Shown: positions 27,967 to 37,758 of the stretch, in pieces
Position numbering within the stretch: position 1 is the first letter of the stretch
Layout of the letters: each line of letters starts with the position of its first letter
Assembly (NCBI GenBank): GCA_949123685.1
Contig: CASBHZ010000007.1
Span: forward strand, 1 to 63,001
Reading direction: 5' to 3'
Source of the DNA: an uncultured Bacteroidales bacterium
Lineage (GTDB): Bacteria > Bacteroidota > Bacteroidia > Bacteroidales > Muribaculaceae
Length of the DNA: 63,001 bases
Notes under the pieces: model-generated
The model's database searches: none
Told to the model about the DNA's origin: nothing
The model's input: only the letters and a program-made list of their open reading frames with translations
Position numbers and translations under genes: made by a program

Positions 27967-27974
27967 CAAAATTA
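27967..27974 (-). promoter_or_regulatory. -7 promoter element of prs
   Basis: On the - strand TAATTTTG fits TAnnTTTG and is followed 29 nt later by the prs start codon. A weak TTTA at 27995-27998 is 20 nt upstream in the -33 position. Confidence 0.55.
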
Positions 27975-28002
27975 TAACTATTTTCCGTAATTTCTAAATG
28001 AT

Positions 28003-29691
28003 TTAACGGAAATTTTTCTCCAAGGGTATAATTATAGCGTCATGACCACCTAAATGAAGCCTTGTCCGGACTTCTTGCCCTACCTCGAACGTGTGTTCCT
28101 TACCCCAAAGAAGATCTTTGGCTGTCTGCTTCCCGATTGAGAGACCCGCCATATCTATAGCAAGTTCAGGAATATTCAACTCCACTGTCACATCCGCTTC
28201 ATCAAAATTGGCAATCACAAGCAATGCTTCTTTTTCGGTGTAACGCAAAAAGGCATATTGACGATGCGGATTAAAACCTGGATGACGCAGGTTTACATAC
28301 ATCAGGTCAAAAAAGTTGCCTTCTCTCAACACCCGTCTGGAATTACACATGTTAAGCACCGATTTATAAAGATTGCGCAGCCAGCGTTCATGGCGTGTAA
28401 GCTTAAGGGCGGAACATTTCCCTCCGTCATACCATCTCCGCAATGTATCATAACTCCAATAGTCGAAAATAGTAGACCGGTTGTTATCTCCGGCGAACCC
28501 TTCGTTGTCATGAGCCATCTCTCCAAGTTCCTGACCATAATAGATCATGAAGGGACCTTTGGACATCATCGCGCTCACCACAAGCGAAGGCACTACTTTC
28601 GTTGGGTCATCTGCATATTCGCGCGAAGCGAACCTAACCTCATCATGATTCTCCAAAAAGTTAAGCATCTTGTCTCCAATACCGTCAACACGTTGCCAAC
28701 AGCTTGTCAACTGTGCTGCAGAAACATTATACTTCTCTATCCCGACAAGAGTGTCATATAAATTAACCTTGTCATATAGATAATCGAAATGACAATAATC
28801 CAAAAATGAACGATAAAGATTCACATCATATATCTCCCCGATAAAGACAACATCCGGATAATCCTCTTTAACTTGGGGGATTGCCCAATGCCAAAATTCT
28901 TGTGGAACCATGAAAACCATATCGCAACGGAAACCGTCAACACCTTTTGATGCCCAAAATCTCAGAATATGAAGCATTTTAAACCAAGTGTCAGGGACAG
29001 GGTCAAAATGGCATGTATGGTCTCCCGGATCGTATCCATAATTAAGTTTCACGGTCTCATACCAATCATTGCGATGACAGAATGCCGTGAAGCAATCATT
29101 TCCAGTAGCCTTAGCCGGAAATTCCACATATGGCTCCGTACCCTCCCTGTCAAGCGCAAAATTAGGTGAAAACTGTTGGTTAACAATATAATAATAATTG
29201 TTGGAAGGACTAAAGAATTTATTATAATCGTCGTCACTCCCAAAATCTTTGATTCCGCATTTAGCAACATCCGAATGATACGACCGAGCTGTGTGATTAG
29301 GGACAAAGTCAATTATCACCTTTAAACCCTGATGATGAATGCGATCCACTAAAGATTCAAACTCTTCCATCCTTTTACTGATGTCTACAGCAAGCGAAGG
29401 CGCAATATCATAGTAATCCTTAATGGCATACGGGGATCCCGCCTCGCCTTTAACCACATTCGGATTATCAGCAGGTATGCCGGGGAAAGATGTCTTTGTC
29501 GCCATCTCTATCACCCCCGTGAGCCAAATGCAATTCACTCCTAAATCCGCAACAGATTTAATAACCTTTGCCGTAATATCGTTTAGTTTTCCAGATCCGT
29601 TTTGCTCCAATGTGCCGCCATGAACACAATTAGCGTTCATATTGGTAAAAATACGTGGAAAAGCTTGGTATATAATTAATTTCTCCTTCAT
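28003..29691 (-). CDS. GH13 alpha-amylase family enzyme, cytoplasmic
   Basis: A 562-residue alpha-glucan-active enzyme of the GH13 family. The catalytic triad is visible: nucleophile D257 (GVDGFRCDMVF), acid/base E286 (VFIGEIYD) and D350 (LENHDE). The region I motif VIIDFVPNHT lies near 125-134. A beta domain closes the C-terminus. There is no signal peptide, so it should act on internal glucans or imported maltooligosaccharides. The subfamily is not clear to me; the insert SFPGIPADNPNVVKGEAGSP after strand 2 is a possible marker. It is 65 nt downstream of the patatin gene on the same strand; a weak 6-bp hairpin (29724-29748) lies between. Confidence 0.88.
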   Translation of the reverse strand: MKEKLIIYQAFPRIFTNMNANCVHGGTLEQNGSGKLNDITAKVIKSVADLGVNCIWLTGVIEMATKTSFPGIPADNPNVVKGEAGSPYAIKDYYDIAPSLAVDISKRMEEFESLVDRIHHQGLKVIIDFVPNHTARSYHSDVAKCGIKDFGSDDDYNKFFSPSNNYYYIVNQQFSPNFALDREGTEPYVEFPAKATGNDCFTAFCHRNDWYETVKLNYGYDPGDHTCHFDPVPDTWFKMLHILRFWASKGVDGFRCDMVFMVPQEFWHWAIPQVKEDYPDVVFIGEIYDVNLYRSFLDYCHFDYLYDKVNLYDTLVGIEKYNVSAAQLTSCWQRVDGIGDKMLNFLENHDEVRFASREYADDPTKVVPSLVVSAMMSKGPFMIYYGQELGEMAHDNEGFAGDNNRSTIFDYWSYDTLRRWYDGGKCSALKLTRHERWLRNLYKSVLNMCNSRRVLREGNFFDLMYVNLRHPGFNPHRQYAFLRYTEKEALLVIANFDEADVTVELNIPELAIDMAGLSIGKQTAKDLLWGKEHTFEVGQEVRTRLHLGGHDAIIIPLEKNFR

Positions 29692-29756
29692 ATACAGGTT
29701 AGTTCTTATTGTAGTTGTTTAGATAGGCGATTGCTTATTTAGCGCCTACTTGTATA

Positions 29757-30578
29757 TTATGTTCTGACAATCTTTTCAAGCACTTTACATGCTGCGTCAT
29801 ATCCTATAGTCACATTACGCTTGAGACTCGTAAGATCGAATGTTTTTGAATGGGAGATATCCTGAGGCATGATAAGGTAATCACATAACTTAATATCCTG
29901 CAGCACATTCGCTTTAGTCATTAGATGAAACGAACGCTCAGCGATGTCGAGTAATGACTGTTTATACTTATAACTACGGTTCAAGGGGCTGCAATTGCTC
30001 CCTATGAGCACTTTGCAATAATCACGTATTGCCCACGCCGGTAAATTTCTCAAAACTCCGCCGTCTACATAATGCGAACCATTGATTGTCACAGGACGAA
30101 AAATAATGGGAATGCTGCATGAAGCCAACACACGCGGCACTATCTCCCCTTTGCACCATCCCACGGATGTCCCCTTATCAAAATTTGTAGCGCACACCAC
30201 TGTAGGAATTGCAAGGTCCTCAAGATTCTTTACAGGAAGCCAGCTTTCAAGCATCTTTCCAAATTTATCCAAACGAAAAAAACCGGATGTAGGAACCGAA
30301 AATTCTGTAAAGTCAGCAAATTTCTGAGATTCCGCAAAACAATCGATCATGTCATGAGGCGACAATCCGGCACCATAAAGCACTGCTGCTATAGAGCCGG
30401 CTGACACACCTGACAATATCTCAGGCTTGATACCGAATTTGTCAAATGCCGTTATAACGCCAATATGTGCAAATCCCCTTGCACCGCCACCTCCGAAAGC
30501 AACTCCATATTTAGGAATCTTACGGAGTCCGGCGTATTCAAGTATACCTTCTATAGATACGTTACTTAACAGAGCCAT
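29757..30578 (-). CDS. Patatin-like phospholipase family protein
   Basis: A 273-residue protein with the complete patatin Ser-Asp dyad: oxyanion loop GGGGARG (29-35), GVSAGS with S59, and DGG at 172-174 (YVDGGVLRN). There is no signal peptide or membrane segment, so it is probably a cytoplasmic lipid acyl hydrolase (RssA/YchK-like group). Its start codon lies 17 nt inside the end of tamB, so translation is probably coupled to it. The link with TamB, which moves phospholipid or outer-membrane material, suggests a role in envelope lipid turnover; that is inference. Confidence 0.88.
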   Translation of the reverse strand: MALLSNVSIEGILEYAGLRKIPKYGVAFGGGGARGFAHIGVITAFDKFGIKPEILSGVSAGSIAAVLYGAGLSPHDMIDCFAESQKFADFTEFSVPTSGFFRLDKFGKMLESWLPVKNLEDLAIPTVVCATNFDKGTSVGWCKGEIVPRVLASCSIPIIFRPVTINGSHYVDGGVLRNLPAWAIRDYCKVLIGSNCSPLNRSYKYKQSLLDIAERSFHLMTKANVLQDIKLCDYLIMPQDISHSKTFDLTSLKRNVTIGYDAACKVLEKIVRT

Positions 30579-33500
30579 CCCTTTGTACTTTTTTAGTTTT
30601 ATCCTCAGTTATAACAACTTGTTCCATCTTGCCGTCTTTACTGTCCGTGCGTTTTTTCTTCCTTTTCAAGAAAGTGAACGGATTGTCAAAATCACGACGG
30701 TAGATCACTCCTATTCCTTGAGTAGTCAATGCTGACCTTAGATAATAATTCTGATCGTTGAAATGGTTATATGCCTTGAGACGCAAGTTACCATTCTTAT
30801 TGAGTAGATACTCTATATCAAAATCTCCAACAAACGTCGACTGTGAAGTAGCCCGGTCACGATAACCAAAATTTCCGTTAATCAGCAGTCTGTTGTTAAG
30901 CAGACGCGATGACAAGGCAACATCAACTTCCATGTCTGAAAAATCACCTTTATCCGAACGGAACGACGGCGCAAGGGTAACCTTGTCTGTAAGCTGCCCC
31001 ATAAAGCTTGACAGCTGCGAAGAGAGTGTTGATGAAGCTACGGAAGCAAGTTCTCCTCCGCCGTTGCTCGTCGCTCCCATATATTCCGGAGTATAAAAAC
31101 GATTCAATGCGAGTAGGTATATTATCTGACGGTTCATCATGTCATCAGTAGATATTATACTTTTAACTTTTCTCTCCACATCCTGGGTCAAAGTCGGCAA
31201 AGCTATATCGAATGTTATCTCCGGACTCCTCATGTCTCCGTTCACTTTCAACAATGCATCGACCGGAACGTTCGTGCGGTTTAAGTCGCGATCCGTCGAA
31301 AAGCTCTTGTCAAGATCAGACAGGTTCGTATTGACACGATATGCGGCAGTAATATCAAGCACACCCTGCATAGGATCCCCGTTAAATGAAATATTACTTC
31401 CTGAATAAATCTTGAAATCCCGTAGGATCAGATCTTGGAGACTGAAATTATAATTACCCTCTTCGAGCGTATATTTACCATAAATCTTCATCTCATCCGA
31501 ATCCGTATCATATGAAATCTGTAACGGTCCGGCACCTCTTGCCACGATACGGTCTCCTGCCTTTGGATCCATCACAAGTGTCATTTTTGCAACAGGTGTC
31601 ACGCTGCACCGTATATCCATGGAAAACAATGAAGGACGGTCTGCCTCGACCTTCGGCAAGGACAATTTGAATTTTTCTTCAAGATCCACAGTTCCCCGCA
31701 TGGCTTCCAGTTCCACTTTCTTTTTATCTGAGAACGTCAGAAATTCATAATCCGCAGCAGTCTGTGTCTCACTCAACACAAAAGTGAAATCGCTATTGGG
31801 AGATGTGGAAACATCAAGCATCATCGATACGATACCCGGTCTCCCTCGCAACACACCCCCTCCTGAAGCGAAAATCTTACCATACCAGTCAGGGTTGATC
31901 TTATTGTCGGTATCAAAACACAGAAGATTACGGGCTTCGCTCAACCTGAACTCAAATTCCGGCTCATGAAAATAGCGATGCTTCACGAATCCTTTTAAAA
32001 ACGCTGAATTTCCATATTTGTCATAAAGTTTAAATGAAGGAATATCAATGTATCCAGGTCTTATATAAACAGAATCAGAGCCATGATAATAAACATTTGT
32101 ATAATCAACCTTCATGCATATAGAGTCGGCATAAACTTTCCCCATCAAATCAACATCTTTAAATGTTCCATACAGTTTAACCCTGCCGGATGCCTCCCCT
32201 CCAACATCCGATGTGAAGGCTGACATAAAAGGCTTGAGGAACTCAATATTCACATGATCTGCAAGCATGTCGAACGACAAAGAATCCCGTGTAACGAAGA
32301 CTCCCCCCCCTATTAATGCAACACGATGCCTACCCTTCCTTATATCGGCATTTATCGCTACCTTTTTGCTCTCGTTTACCCAATGGCTCTCCAGATTGCC
32401 ATCGCCAAGCACGGCACCATTGTAACTGAGATCTTTCACAAAAAGCTTTTCCGTGCGCAATACCGGAACTTTTGTAAACAAGTCTGAAGCGAGAATGTCT
32501 CCGGTTGCAATGCCACCGAAATTTACATAGTTGATATTAAGAGCTTCGAAAATATAACTCAGGTCAATACCTGCTAATTTAACTTTCAATGCATCTAATG
32601 GAGATTCGGATGCGCGCCCATTAATCGTCACGAATTGACCTGCATGCCATATCCTGATATTATCAACGTCCACAACATTGTCGGAATAAAGAACCGAAGC
32701 CCTGTCTATCCTCCATTCCGAACCGTTGAGACGAAACGATGAAGGGGAAACGTCAAGCCGAACATCCGGTTTACCTGTGAGAAGATTCTTGGAAATCATT
32801 GCACCCAACGCAAGACTTCCGACAGCTGTCTTGTTTTTCTCGAATGTCCATCCTATATCAGACAAGATATTATCATTAAAAGCCGATAATGCCACATGTA
32901 TGTTCGCATCATCATTCTTTGCAGGTACTGTGCTACGGATATCAGCGGCAATCCCGTGCGTCCTGTCACCGTCAAGATGTATCTTCGTATTTCGGATCAT
33001 TTTGGAGGAACCCTTGACAAGATACGGAGCATCTATGTCAAGCTGCATATTTCCGGCTTCTGCATTCATAACCCCATTTATTGAAATGTCAGAATAAGGT
33101 CTTACCGGAAGGGCAAAAAACTTAGCAAATTCATCACTTGGGGTTATAGTAAGCGACAGCACGGCAAAATCGGGAACATTCACTATGGTATCACCTTTTA
33201 CAAGCGACGGCAATGACCTGACAGCTATATCCTTCGAAAAATTAGCCAGATTGGTAAATTTAAATGCACCTTCAAGATTACCTTTTATCAAATCACTGTC
33301 AATCACATATCGTTGAATCGTGTCAACCCTTTCCGACAAAAGTGAAAATGACCTCATATGCAGCCCTTCATGTCCCGGCTTTTCAAAAGACAGAGAGTTT
33401 ATATTGACTTCACCTGTGATATTATCTACGTTGTTACCCATAAGGTCGGCAACAAGAGTGCCTTCGAGATTATACCCTTGATACTTTGGCAAAATATTAT

Positions 33501-35127
33501 AACGAGATGGCACGAAATGATTTATGTCCGTTTTTAAATTCCATATGGAATTTTCCTTATCCAGAATGATATCTGCATCCGACTCAAGACTTAACGCATC
33601 ATCTGAAACCGAAAGCATCCCGATTATCGAATTGCCATCCTTCTCCCCGCTCAAAGATATGTTATTTATTTTTTCTCCATTAAATATGAAATCGGAAACG
33701 ACTGCATCCGCAATCACATCCATATCCTTATTATTATGCATCCTGACATCAAACACCGATGCCAAAGAGAAAGTGCCGAACCTGTTATCATCAATCAACT
33801 TGCCAAGATCAAAGTTCTCTGATTTAATATCAGCTGAAATGCCACATTCTTTACCGGCATCCCATACAAAACTGCAATCAGCATCAAGACTCCCGACACC
33901 TGATAAGAACTCGGCTTTTATACCGGAACCACGATCCGGCATAGACATATTTCCCAATGCTTTGATCTTGATTCCCCCGGCTCTTAAAATAATATCTGCA
34001 ATATTCTTTTTCAACTTTGGAAACAATCCGAGTATTGTAGCTGTATTATCTTTTGAAGATATCAACTCAAAATGTTCTAATTCACCTGTCAGATTAGACA
34101 TGTCCGGCAGACCTCCAACCTTACCTTCAAAATCCAAAATAAACTCTTTGTTATAGCTTCGCAAAATAAATTGCTCAACCTGAAAATCGCTCATTTTACC
34201 AGACACAGAAGCATCAAATTTATATCCCCCGGAAATTGAGCCTAAAGGAGAATAAAAAGACCTAAAGTCGTATGGTGCGAGCCTTGACGCTGAAATAACC
34301 ACCCTATTGCTACCGGAGTCAAGGGCATTGACAATATCCTTAAAAGACTTGAAGTTCAAACGAATATCGGAAATTTTAATATCACTGCCAGGCATTCTCA
34401 GTGAAAAGTCGCTCACATCAAGTAAACGAGGCGTGATGTGTGCCACCACACCCAATTTCTCTACCGACAGACCGCTTTGTTCAACAAACGACAAACGACG
34501 AAGGTCAATAATGAAATCATCATTCTTTATCCGAGGCAAAGTAAGATCTGCCTTAAAATCATTCAATACGATATGGTTACGGTCGAACATCCCGGCATTT
34601 GACAACACCGGAGCACTCATGACATCATAGGAAAGCCGAGACTTCCTTATAACCACATTGTGCAGCTTGATATCAAATGACTTAGGAGGATCTTTTTTTT
34701 CTTTTGGAGAAAGAGCTTTGATAATGAAATCAATATTCAAGGGTGAAGAAGCTTCCTGTCGCCACACTCTCCCGTCGAGACCTATTACTTCAGCATAAGT
34801 GATCTCAATCTTTTGGTCATAAACAAGCCTCCACAGATGAATCCCCGCACCGAGTATATCCACAGTAATGCATGCCTCGCCATTAGGAGTAAAGATTTTA
34901 ACATCCGAAAGCCGAACCTCATTGAAAGGATATATTTTTAAATCGCCGATCTCCACTTTTGAGCCTAAAAATGAAGTGGTCTCTTTCTCCACCCTCTCTT
35001 TTACGCCTCTCTGCACCTGAGGGATCGAAAGCACCACATACAGACCCACATAAATAGTCACCATTATGACTATAACAGTGAACATAAAACTGCGGAGAAC
35101 CTTATACGTAGTTCTTAATGCCGACAT
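30562..35127 (-). CDS. tamB: TamB/AsmA-like envelope transport protein
   Basis: A 1521-residue protein anchored in the inner membrane by one N-terminal helix (about 15-35), with the rest in the periplasm. It is almost all beta-strand: repeated short amphipathic strands forming the long groove of TamB-type proteins. The C-terminal DUF490 domain is recognisable (about 1150-1470; GDRIVARGAGPLQISYDT, then GKYTLEEGNYNF, then VASSTLSSQLSSFMGQLTDK). TamB proteins bridge inner and outer membranes and are linked to lipid transport and outer-membrane assembly. The patatin gene overlaps its end. The basic tail (KRKKKRTDSKDGKMEQ) is unusual but may be lineage-normal. tsaD is divergent. Confidence 0.92.
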   Translation of the reverse strand: MSALRTTYKVLRSFMFTVIVIMVTIYVGLYVVLSIPQVQRGVKERVEKETTSFLGSKVEIGDLKIYPFNEVRLSDVKIFTPNGEACITVDILGAGIHLWRLVYDQKIEITYAEVIGLDGRVWRQEASSPLNIDFIIKALSPKEKKDPPKSFDIKLHNVVIRKSRLSYDVMSAPVLSNAGMFDRNHIVLNDFKADLTLPRIKNDDFIIDLRRLSFVEQSGLSVEKLGVVAHITPRLLDVSDFSLRMPGSDIKISDIRLNFKSFKDIVNALDSGSNRVVISASRLAPYDFRSFYSPLGSISGGYKFDASVSGKMSDFQVEQFILRSYNKEFILDFEGKVGGLPDMSNLTGELEHFELISSKDNTATILGLFPKLKKNIADIILRAGGIKIKALGNMSMPDRGSGIKAEFLSGVGSLDADCSFVWDAGKECGISADIKSENFDLGKLIDDNRFGTFSLASVFDVRMHNNKDMDVIADAVVSDFIFNGEKINNISLSGEKDGNSIIGMLSVSDDALSLESDADIILDKENSIWNLKTDINHFVPSRYNILPKYQGYNLEGTLVADLMGNNVDNITGEVNINSLSFEKPGHEGLHMRSFSLLSERVDTIQRYVIDSDLIKGNLEGAFKFTNLANFSKDIAVRSLPSLVKGDTIVNVPDFAVLSLTITPSDEFAKFFALPVRPYSDISINGVMNAEAGNMQLDIDAPYLVKGSSKMIRNTKIHLDGDRTHGIAADIRSTVPAKNDDANIHVALSAFNDNILSDIGWTFEKNKTAVGSLALGAMISKNLLTGKPDVRLDVSPSSFRLNGSEWRIDRASVLYSDNVVDVDNIRIWHAGQFVTINGRASESPLDALKVKLAGIDLSYIFEALNINYVNFGGIATGDILASDLFTKVPVLRTEKLFVKDLSYNGAVLGDGNLESHWVNESKKVAINADIRKGRHRVALIGGGVFVTRDSLSFDMLADHVNIEFLKPFMSAFTSDVGGEASGRVKLYGTFKDVDLMGKVYADSICMKVDYTNVYYHGSDSVYIRPGYIDIPSFKLYDKYGNSAFLKGFVKHRYFHEPEFEFRLSEARNLLCFDTDNKINPDWYGKIFASGGGVLRGRPGIVSMMLDVSTSPNSDFTFVLSETQTAADYEFLTFSDKKKVELEAMRGTVDLEEKFKLSLPKVEADRPSLFSMDIRCSVTPVAKMTLVMDPKAGDRIVARGAGPLQISYDTDSDEMKIYGKYTLEEGNYNFSLQDLILRDFKIYSGSNISFNGDPMQGVLDITAAYRVNTNLSDLDKSFSTDRDLNRTNVPVDALLKVNGDMRSPEITFDIALPTLTQDVERKVKSIISTDDMMNRQIIYLLALNRFYTPEYMGATSNGGGELASVASSTLSSQLSSFMGQLTDKVTLAPSFRSDKGDFSDMEVDVALSSRLLNNRLLINGNFGYRDRATSQSTFVGDFDIEYLLNKNGNLRLKAYNHFNDQNYYLRSALTTQGIGVIYRRDFDNPFTFLKRKKKRTDSKDGKMEQVVITEDKTKKVQRDGSVK

Positions 35128-35133
35128 AGATTA

Positions 35134-35141
35134 CAAAATTA
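35134..35141 (-). promoter_or_regulatory. -7 promoter element of tamB
   Basis: On the - strand TAATTTTG lies only 6 nt before the tamB start codon, so the transcript may be leaderless or nearly so. No good -33 element is seen, so this call is tentative. Confidence 0.35.
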
Positions 35142-35192
35142 CTAAATTTCTGCGATTACAGAGTTTTTTCCTCCTTAATTTTATTCAACTTA

Positions 35193-35223
35193 TTGAAAAA
35201 TTGAAAAGCATTTCTTAACTTTG
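35193..35223 (+). promoter_or_regulatory. Promoter of tsaD
   Basis: TTG (35193-35195) and TAACTTTG (35216-35223) are 20 nt apart. The leader of about 75 nt contains a small inverted repeat, TAAGTGATCATTTACTTA (35238-35255). Confidence 0.65.
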
Positions 35224-35303
35224 TATGATTATTAAATAAGTGATCATTTACTTAGAGTGCGTTTACCTTGTAAACGACTTTATAATTATAAGTAGGAGCT
35301 AAA

Positions 35304-36320
35304 ATGAGTGTAGCTATTCTTGGAATAGAATCTTCATGCGACGACACCTCTGCTGCGGTGATAGTCGACGGTCTGCTTCGCAGCAATGTGATAGCGAGCC
35401 AGAAAGTCCACGAGGCTTATGGCGGTGTAGTGCCCGAACTGGCATCACGGGCTCACCAGCAAAATATAGTGCCGGTTGTATCGGAAGCCATACGTCAAGC
35501 GGGAATAAAGAAGGAAGACCTATCCGCCATTGCATACACGCGTGGTCCCGGGTTGCTCGGCTCCTTATTAGTAGGAACATCCTTTGCAAAAGGCTTTGCA
35601 ATAGGACTTGATATCCCTCTTATAGATGTGAACCATCTTCATGCTCATGTGCTTTCTCATTTCATCAAGGTTAATGCTGATGACCAGACACCTGAGTTTC
35701 CTTTCCTGTGTCTTCTTATTTCCGGAGGCAACTCTCAGATAATATACGTCAGAAGCATGACCGATATGGAGATCCTTGGAAAAACGATTGACGATGCTGC
35801 CGGAGAAGCCTTTGATAAATGTGCTAAAGTCATAGGTCTACCCTATCCGGGAGGTCCACACATCGACAGGTTGGCGGCAGAAGGAAACCCCGACTCATTT
35901 AAATTCAGCAAACCGCATATACCTGGACTTGACTATTCTTTCAGCGGACTAAAGACTTCCTTCCTATACACCGTGCGGGATCATTTAAAAGACAATCCGG
36001 GATTCATTGAAGAAAACACCCGGGATCTTTGCGCATCGCTTCAGGCTACAATTATTGACATCCTTCTCAACAAACTGAAAAAGGCGATAAAACTGACCGG
36101 CGTAAGGCATGTTGCAATCGGAGGAGGCGTTTCTGCGAACTCCGGGGTGCGAAAAGCCGTTGAAGAATTGTGTAGAAATATGAACGTGACCCCCTGGATC
36201 CCGCCACGTGCATTCACCACCGACAATGCCGCAATGGTGGCAATCGCCGGCTATCACAAGTATCTCAATAAAGAATTTAGCCAACTCGGGCTTCCTCCTT
36301 TTGCCCGCGTATCAATATAG
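35304..36320 (+). CDS. tsaD: tRNA threonylcarbamoyladenosine transferase TsaD
   Basis: A 338-residue ASKHA-fold enzyme that, with TsaB and TsaE, moves the threonylcarbamoyl group to A37 of ANN-decoding tRNAs. N-terminal GIESSCDDTSAAV, metal-binding H111 and H115 (VNHLHAHVLSH), phosphate motif SGGNSQI, and GGGVSAN near 270 are all present. The start has a rare good Shine-Dalgarno-like TAGGAGCT 11 nt upstream. The donor threonylcarbamoyl-AMP could come from the Sua5/YrdC protein at 40703. A CinA-type gene follows after 5 nt. Confidence 0.97.
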   Translation: MSVAILGIESSCDDTSAAVIVDGLLRSNVIASQKVHEAYGGVVPELASRAHQQNIVPVVSEAIRQAGIKKEDLSAIAYTRGPGLLGSLLVGTSFAKGFAIGLDIPLIDVNHLHAHVLSHFIKVNADDQTPEFPFLCLLISGGNSQIIYVRSMTDMEILGKTIDDAAGEAFDKCAKVIGLPYPGGPHIDRLAAEGNPDSFKFSKPHIPGLDYSFSGLKTSFLYTVRDHLKDNPGFIEENTRDLCASLQATIIDILLNKLKKAIKLTGVRHVAIGGGVSANSGVRKAVEELCRNMNVTPWIPPRAFTTDNAAMVAIAGYHKYLNKEFSQLGLPPFARVSI

Positions 36321-36325
36321 AATCA

Positions 36326-37096
36326 ATGACAACGAAAAGCACATCCGAACACAAAGAAACTCGACATGTTGTGATTTATGGTTATACCAAACAGGAGCTA
36401 ACAAAAATCATCCAGCATTTCGAATCGAGGTTGCCTGAATTTGTAAAGGTGACAATAGACTCTGGAAATCTCCTCACGAGGATTACACTTACAGGAATAA
36501 ATTCCGGTGTTGAACTGCTGAGATTCCAGATGAACAGATTGCAGCAGAATCTTCAAGATCTTTTCTCTGAAGAATTGGTCACCATCGAAGACAAATCATT
36601 GTCGCACGTACTCGGAGACTTGCTTTTGGAAAAAGAACTCACGGTTTCTTCTGCCGAGAGTTGCACGGGAGGGAACATAGCCCACAAGATCGTGCAAAGA
36701 TCCGGATCATCTACATATTTCATGGGCAGCGTTGTCAGCTACAGCAACGATGTCAAGGCTGACGTGCTGGGCGTGTCAAGAAGCGACATCGGACGCCATG
36801 GAGCCGTATCAAAAGAAGTTGCCGAGCAGATGGCACTCGGCGCGGCAAGGTTGATGCACACGGATTGCGCTATCGCGACCACCGGAATAGCAGGTCCGGA
36901 AGGTGGATCAAAATTCAAGCCTGTAGGCACGGTATGGTTTGCCGTGAAATACGGGAACAGGATCGTAAGCGAATGCATCCGATTCAACGGAGACCGCGAC
37001 AAGGTGATTGAATCCGCCACAAACCACGGGCTCGTTATGCTCATCAACCTTTTGCGCAATACATACACCGCACAAGAGGATATCAACGATGATTAA
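36326..37096 (+). CDS. CinA C-terminal domain protein (NMN amidase type), N-terminally shortened
   Basis: A 256-residue protein. Residues about 95-245 are the CinA C-terminal domain (LTVSSAESCTGGNIAHKIV; FMGSVVSYSNDVKADVLGV; ATTGIAGPEGGSKFKPVGTV), which deamidates nicotinamide mononucleotide to nicotinate mononucleotide. Residues about 10-90 match the KH-like linker of full-length CinA. The usual N-terminal molybdopterin-binding-type domain of about 170 residues, which has ADP-ribose pyrophosphatase activity in CinA proteins, is missing. The upstream sequence is tsaD, ending 5 nt before, so the shortening is not an assembly gap. NMN amidase activity could feed NAD recycling together with nadE at 38701. 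Confidence 0.88.
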   Translation: MTTKSTSEHKETRHVVIYGYTKQELTKIIQHFESRLPEFVKVTIDSGNLLTRITLTGINSGVELLRFQMNRLQQNLQDLFSEELVTIEDKSLSHVLGDLLLEKELTVSSAESCTGGNIAHKIVQRSGSSTYFMGSVVSYSNDVKADVLGVSRSDIGRHGAVSKEVAEQMALGAARLMHTDCAIATTGIAGPEGGSKFKPVGTVWFAVKYGNRIVSECIRFNGDRDKVIESATNHGLVMLINLLRNTYTAQEDINDD

Positions 37097-37122
37097 AAAT
37101 TGAATAAAAAACGCTCGAAGAC

Positions 37123-37153
37123 TTGTGTAATTCACAAAAAATAAGTAATTTTG
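37123..37153 (+). promoter_or_regulatory. Promoter of the rpmB-rpmG-DUF4295 operon
   Basis: TTG (37123-37125) and TAATTTTG (37146-37153) are 20 nt apart. It leaves a leader of about 115 nt before rpmB, long for this genome, containing CGCT and AGCG (37173-37195) as possible stem ends and a repeated GCGATGAT. Confidence 0.7.
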
Positions 37154-37277
37154 CAATCGTTTTGTGATCCATCCTTAAAAGTCGCTGAATATGATGCAAT
37201 TAGCGATGATATGAGAACTGCGATGATGACCGAAACAATTAATTATAAAAATTAATAACAAGAATATAGCAAAAGCC

Positions 37278-37541
37278 ATGGCTAAAGTTTGTCAAATTAC
37301 AGGCAAAAAGGCGCAGGTGGGCAACAACGTTTCCCACTCAAAACGTCGCACCAAACGTAAGTTCGAGGTTAACTTGCACACAAAGAAATATTACTGGGTT
37401 GAGCAGGATATGTGGATCGTGCTGCGAGTATCTACTCAAGCTATGCGCACTATCAATAAGATTGGTCTTAACGCAGCTCTCAAAAAGGCTGAAGCTGCCG
37501 GAAATCTTGATTTTAAAGACATCAAAATCCTTTCTCTCTAA
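37278..37541 (+). CDS. rpmB: Large-subunit ribosomal protein bL28
   Basis: An 87-residue ribosomal protein starting [20 protein letters not shown], the standard bL28 N-terminus, with a basic SKRRTKRKF stretch that binds 23S rRNA. It is first in a three-gene cluster with bL33 (15-nt gap) and DUF4295 (13-nt gap), the usual Bacteroidota order. There is a comparatively long leader before it. Confidence 0.98.
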   Translation: MAKVCQITGKKAQVGNNVSHSKRRTKRKFEVNLHTKKYYWVEQDMWIVLRVSTQAMRTINKIGLNAALKKAEAAGNLDFKDIKILSL

Positions 37542-37556
37542 AATTCAGTTTAAATT

Positions 37557-37745
37557 ATGGCAAAGAAAGCTAAAGGCAATCGAGTTCAAGTTATTCTCGA
37601 ATGCACAGAACATAAGGCCAGCGGCATGCCCGGTATGTCTCGTTACATCACAACCAAAAACCGCAAGAACACAACTGGTCGTCTGGAGTTGAAGAAATAC
37701 AACCCCATCCTTAAAAAAGTAACCGTTCACAAAGAAATTAAATAA
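37557..37745 (+). CDS. rpmG: Large-subunit ribosomal protein bL33
   Basis: A 62-residue basic protein of bL33 type ([14 protein letters not shown], then [20 protein letters not shown]). The CxxC zinc pairs of some bL33 forms are absent; only one cysteine remains, so this is the zinc-free form. It sits between rpmB and the DUF4295 gene. Confidence 0.97.
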   Translation: MAKKAKGNRVQVILECTEHKASGMPGMSRYITTKNRKNTTGRLELKKYNPILKKVTVHKEIK

Positions 37746-37758
37746 GCAACTCTGAACT

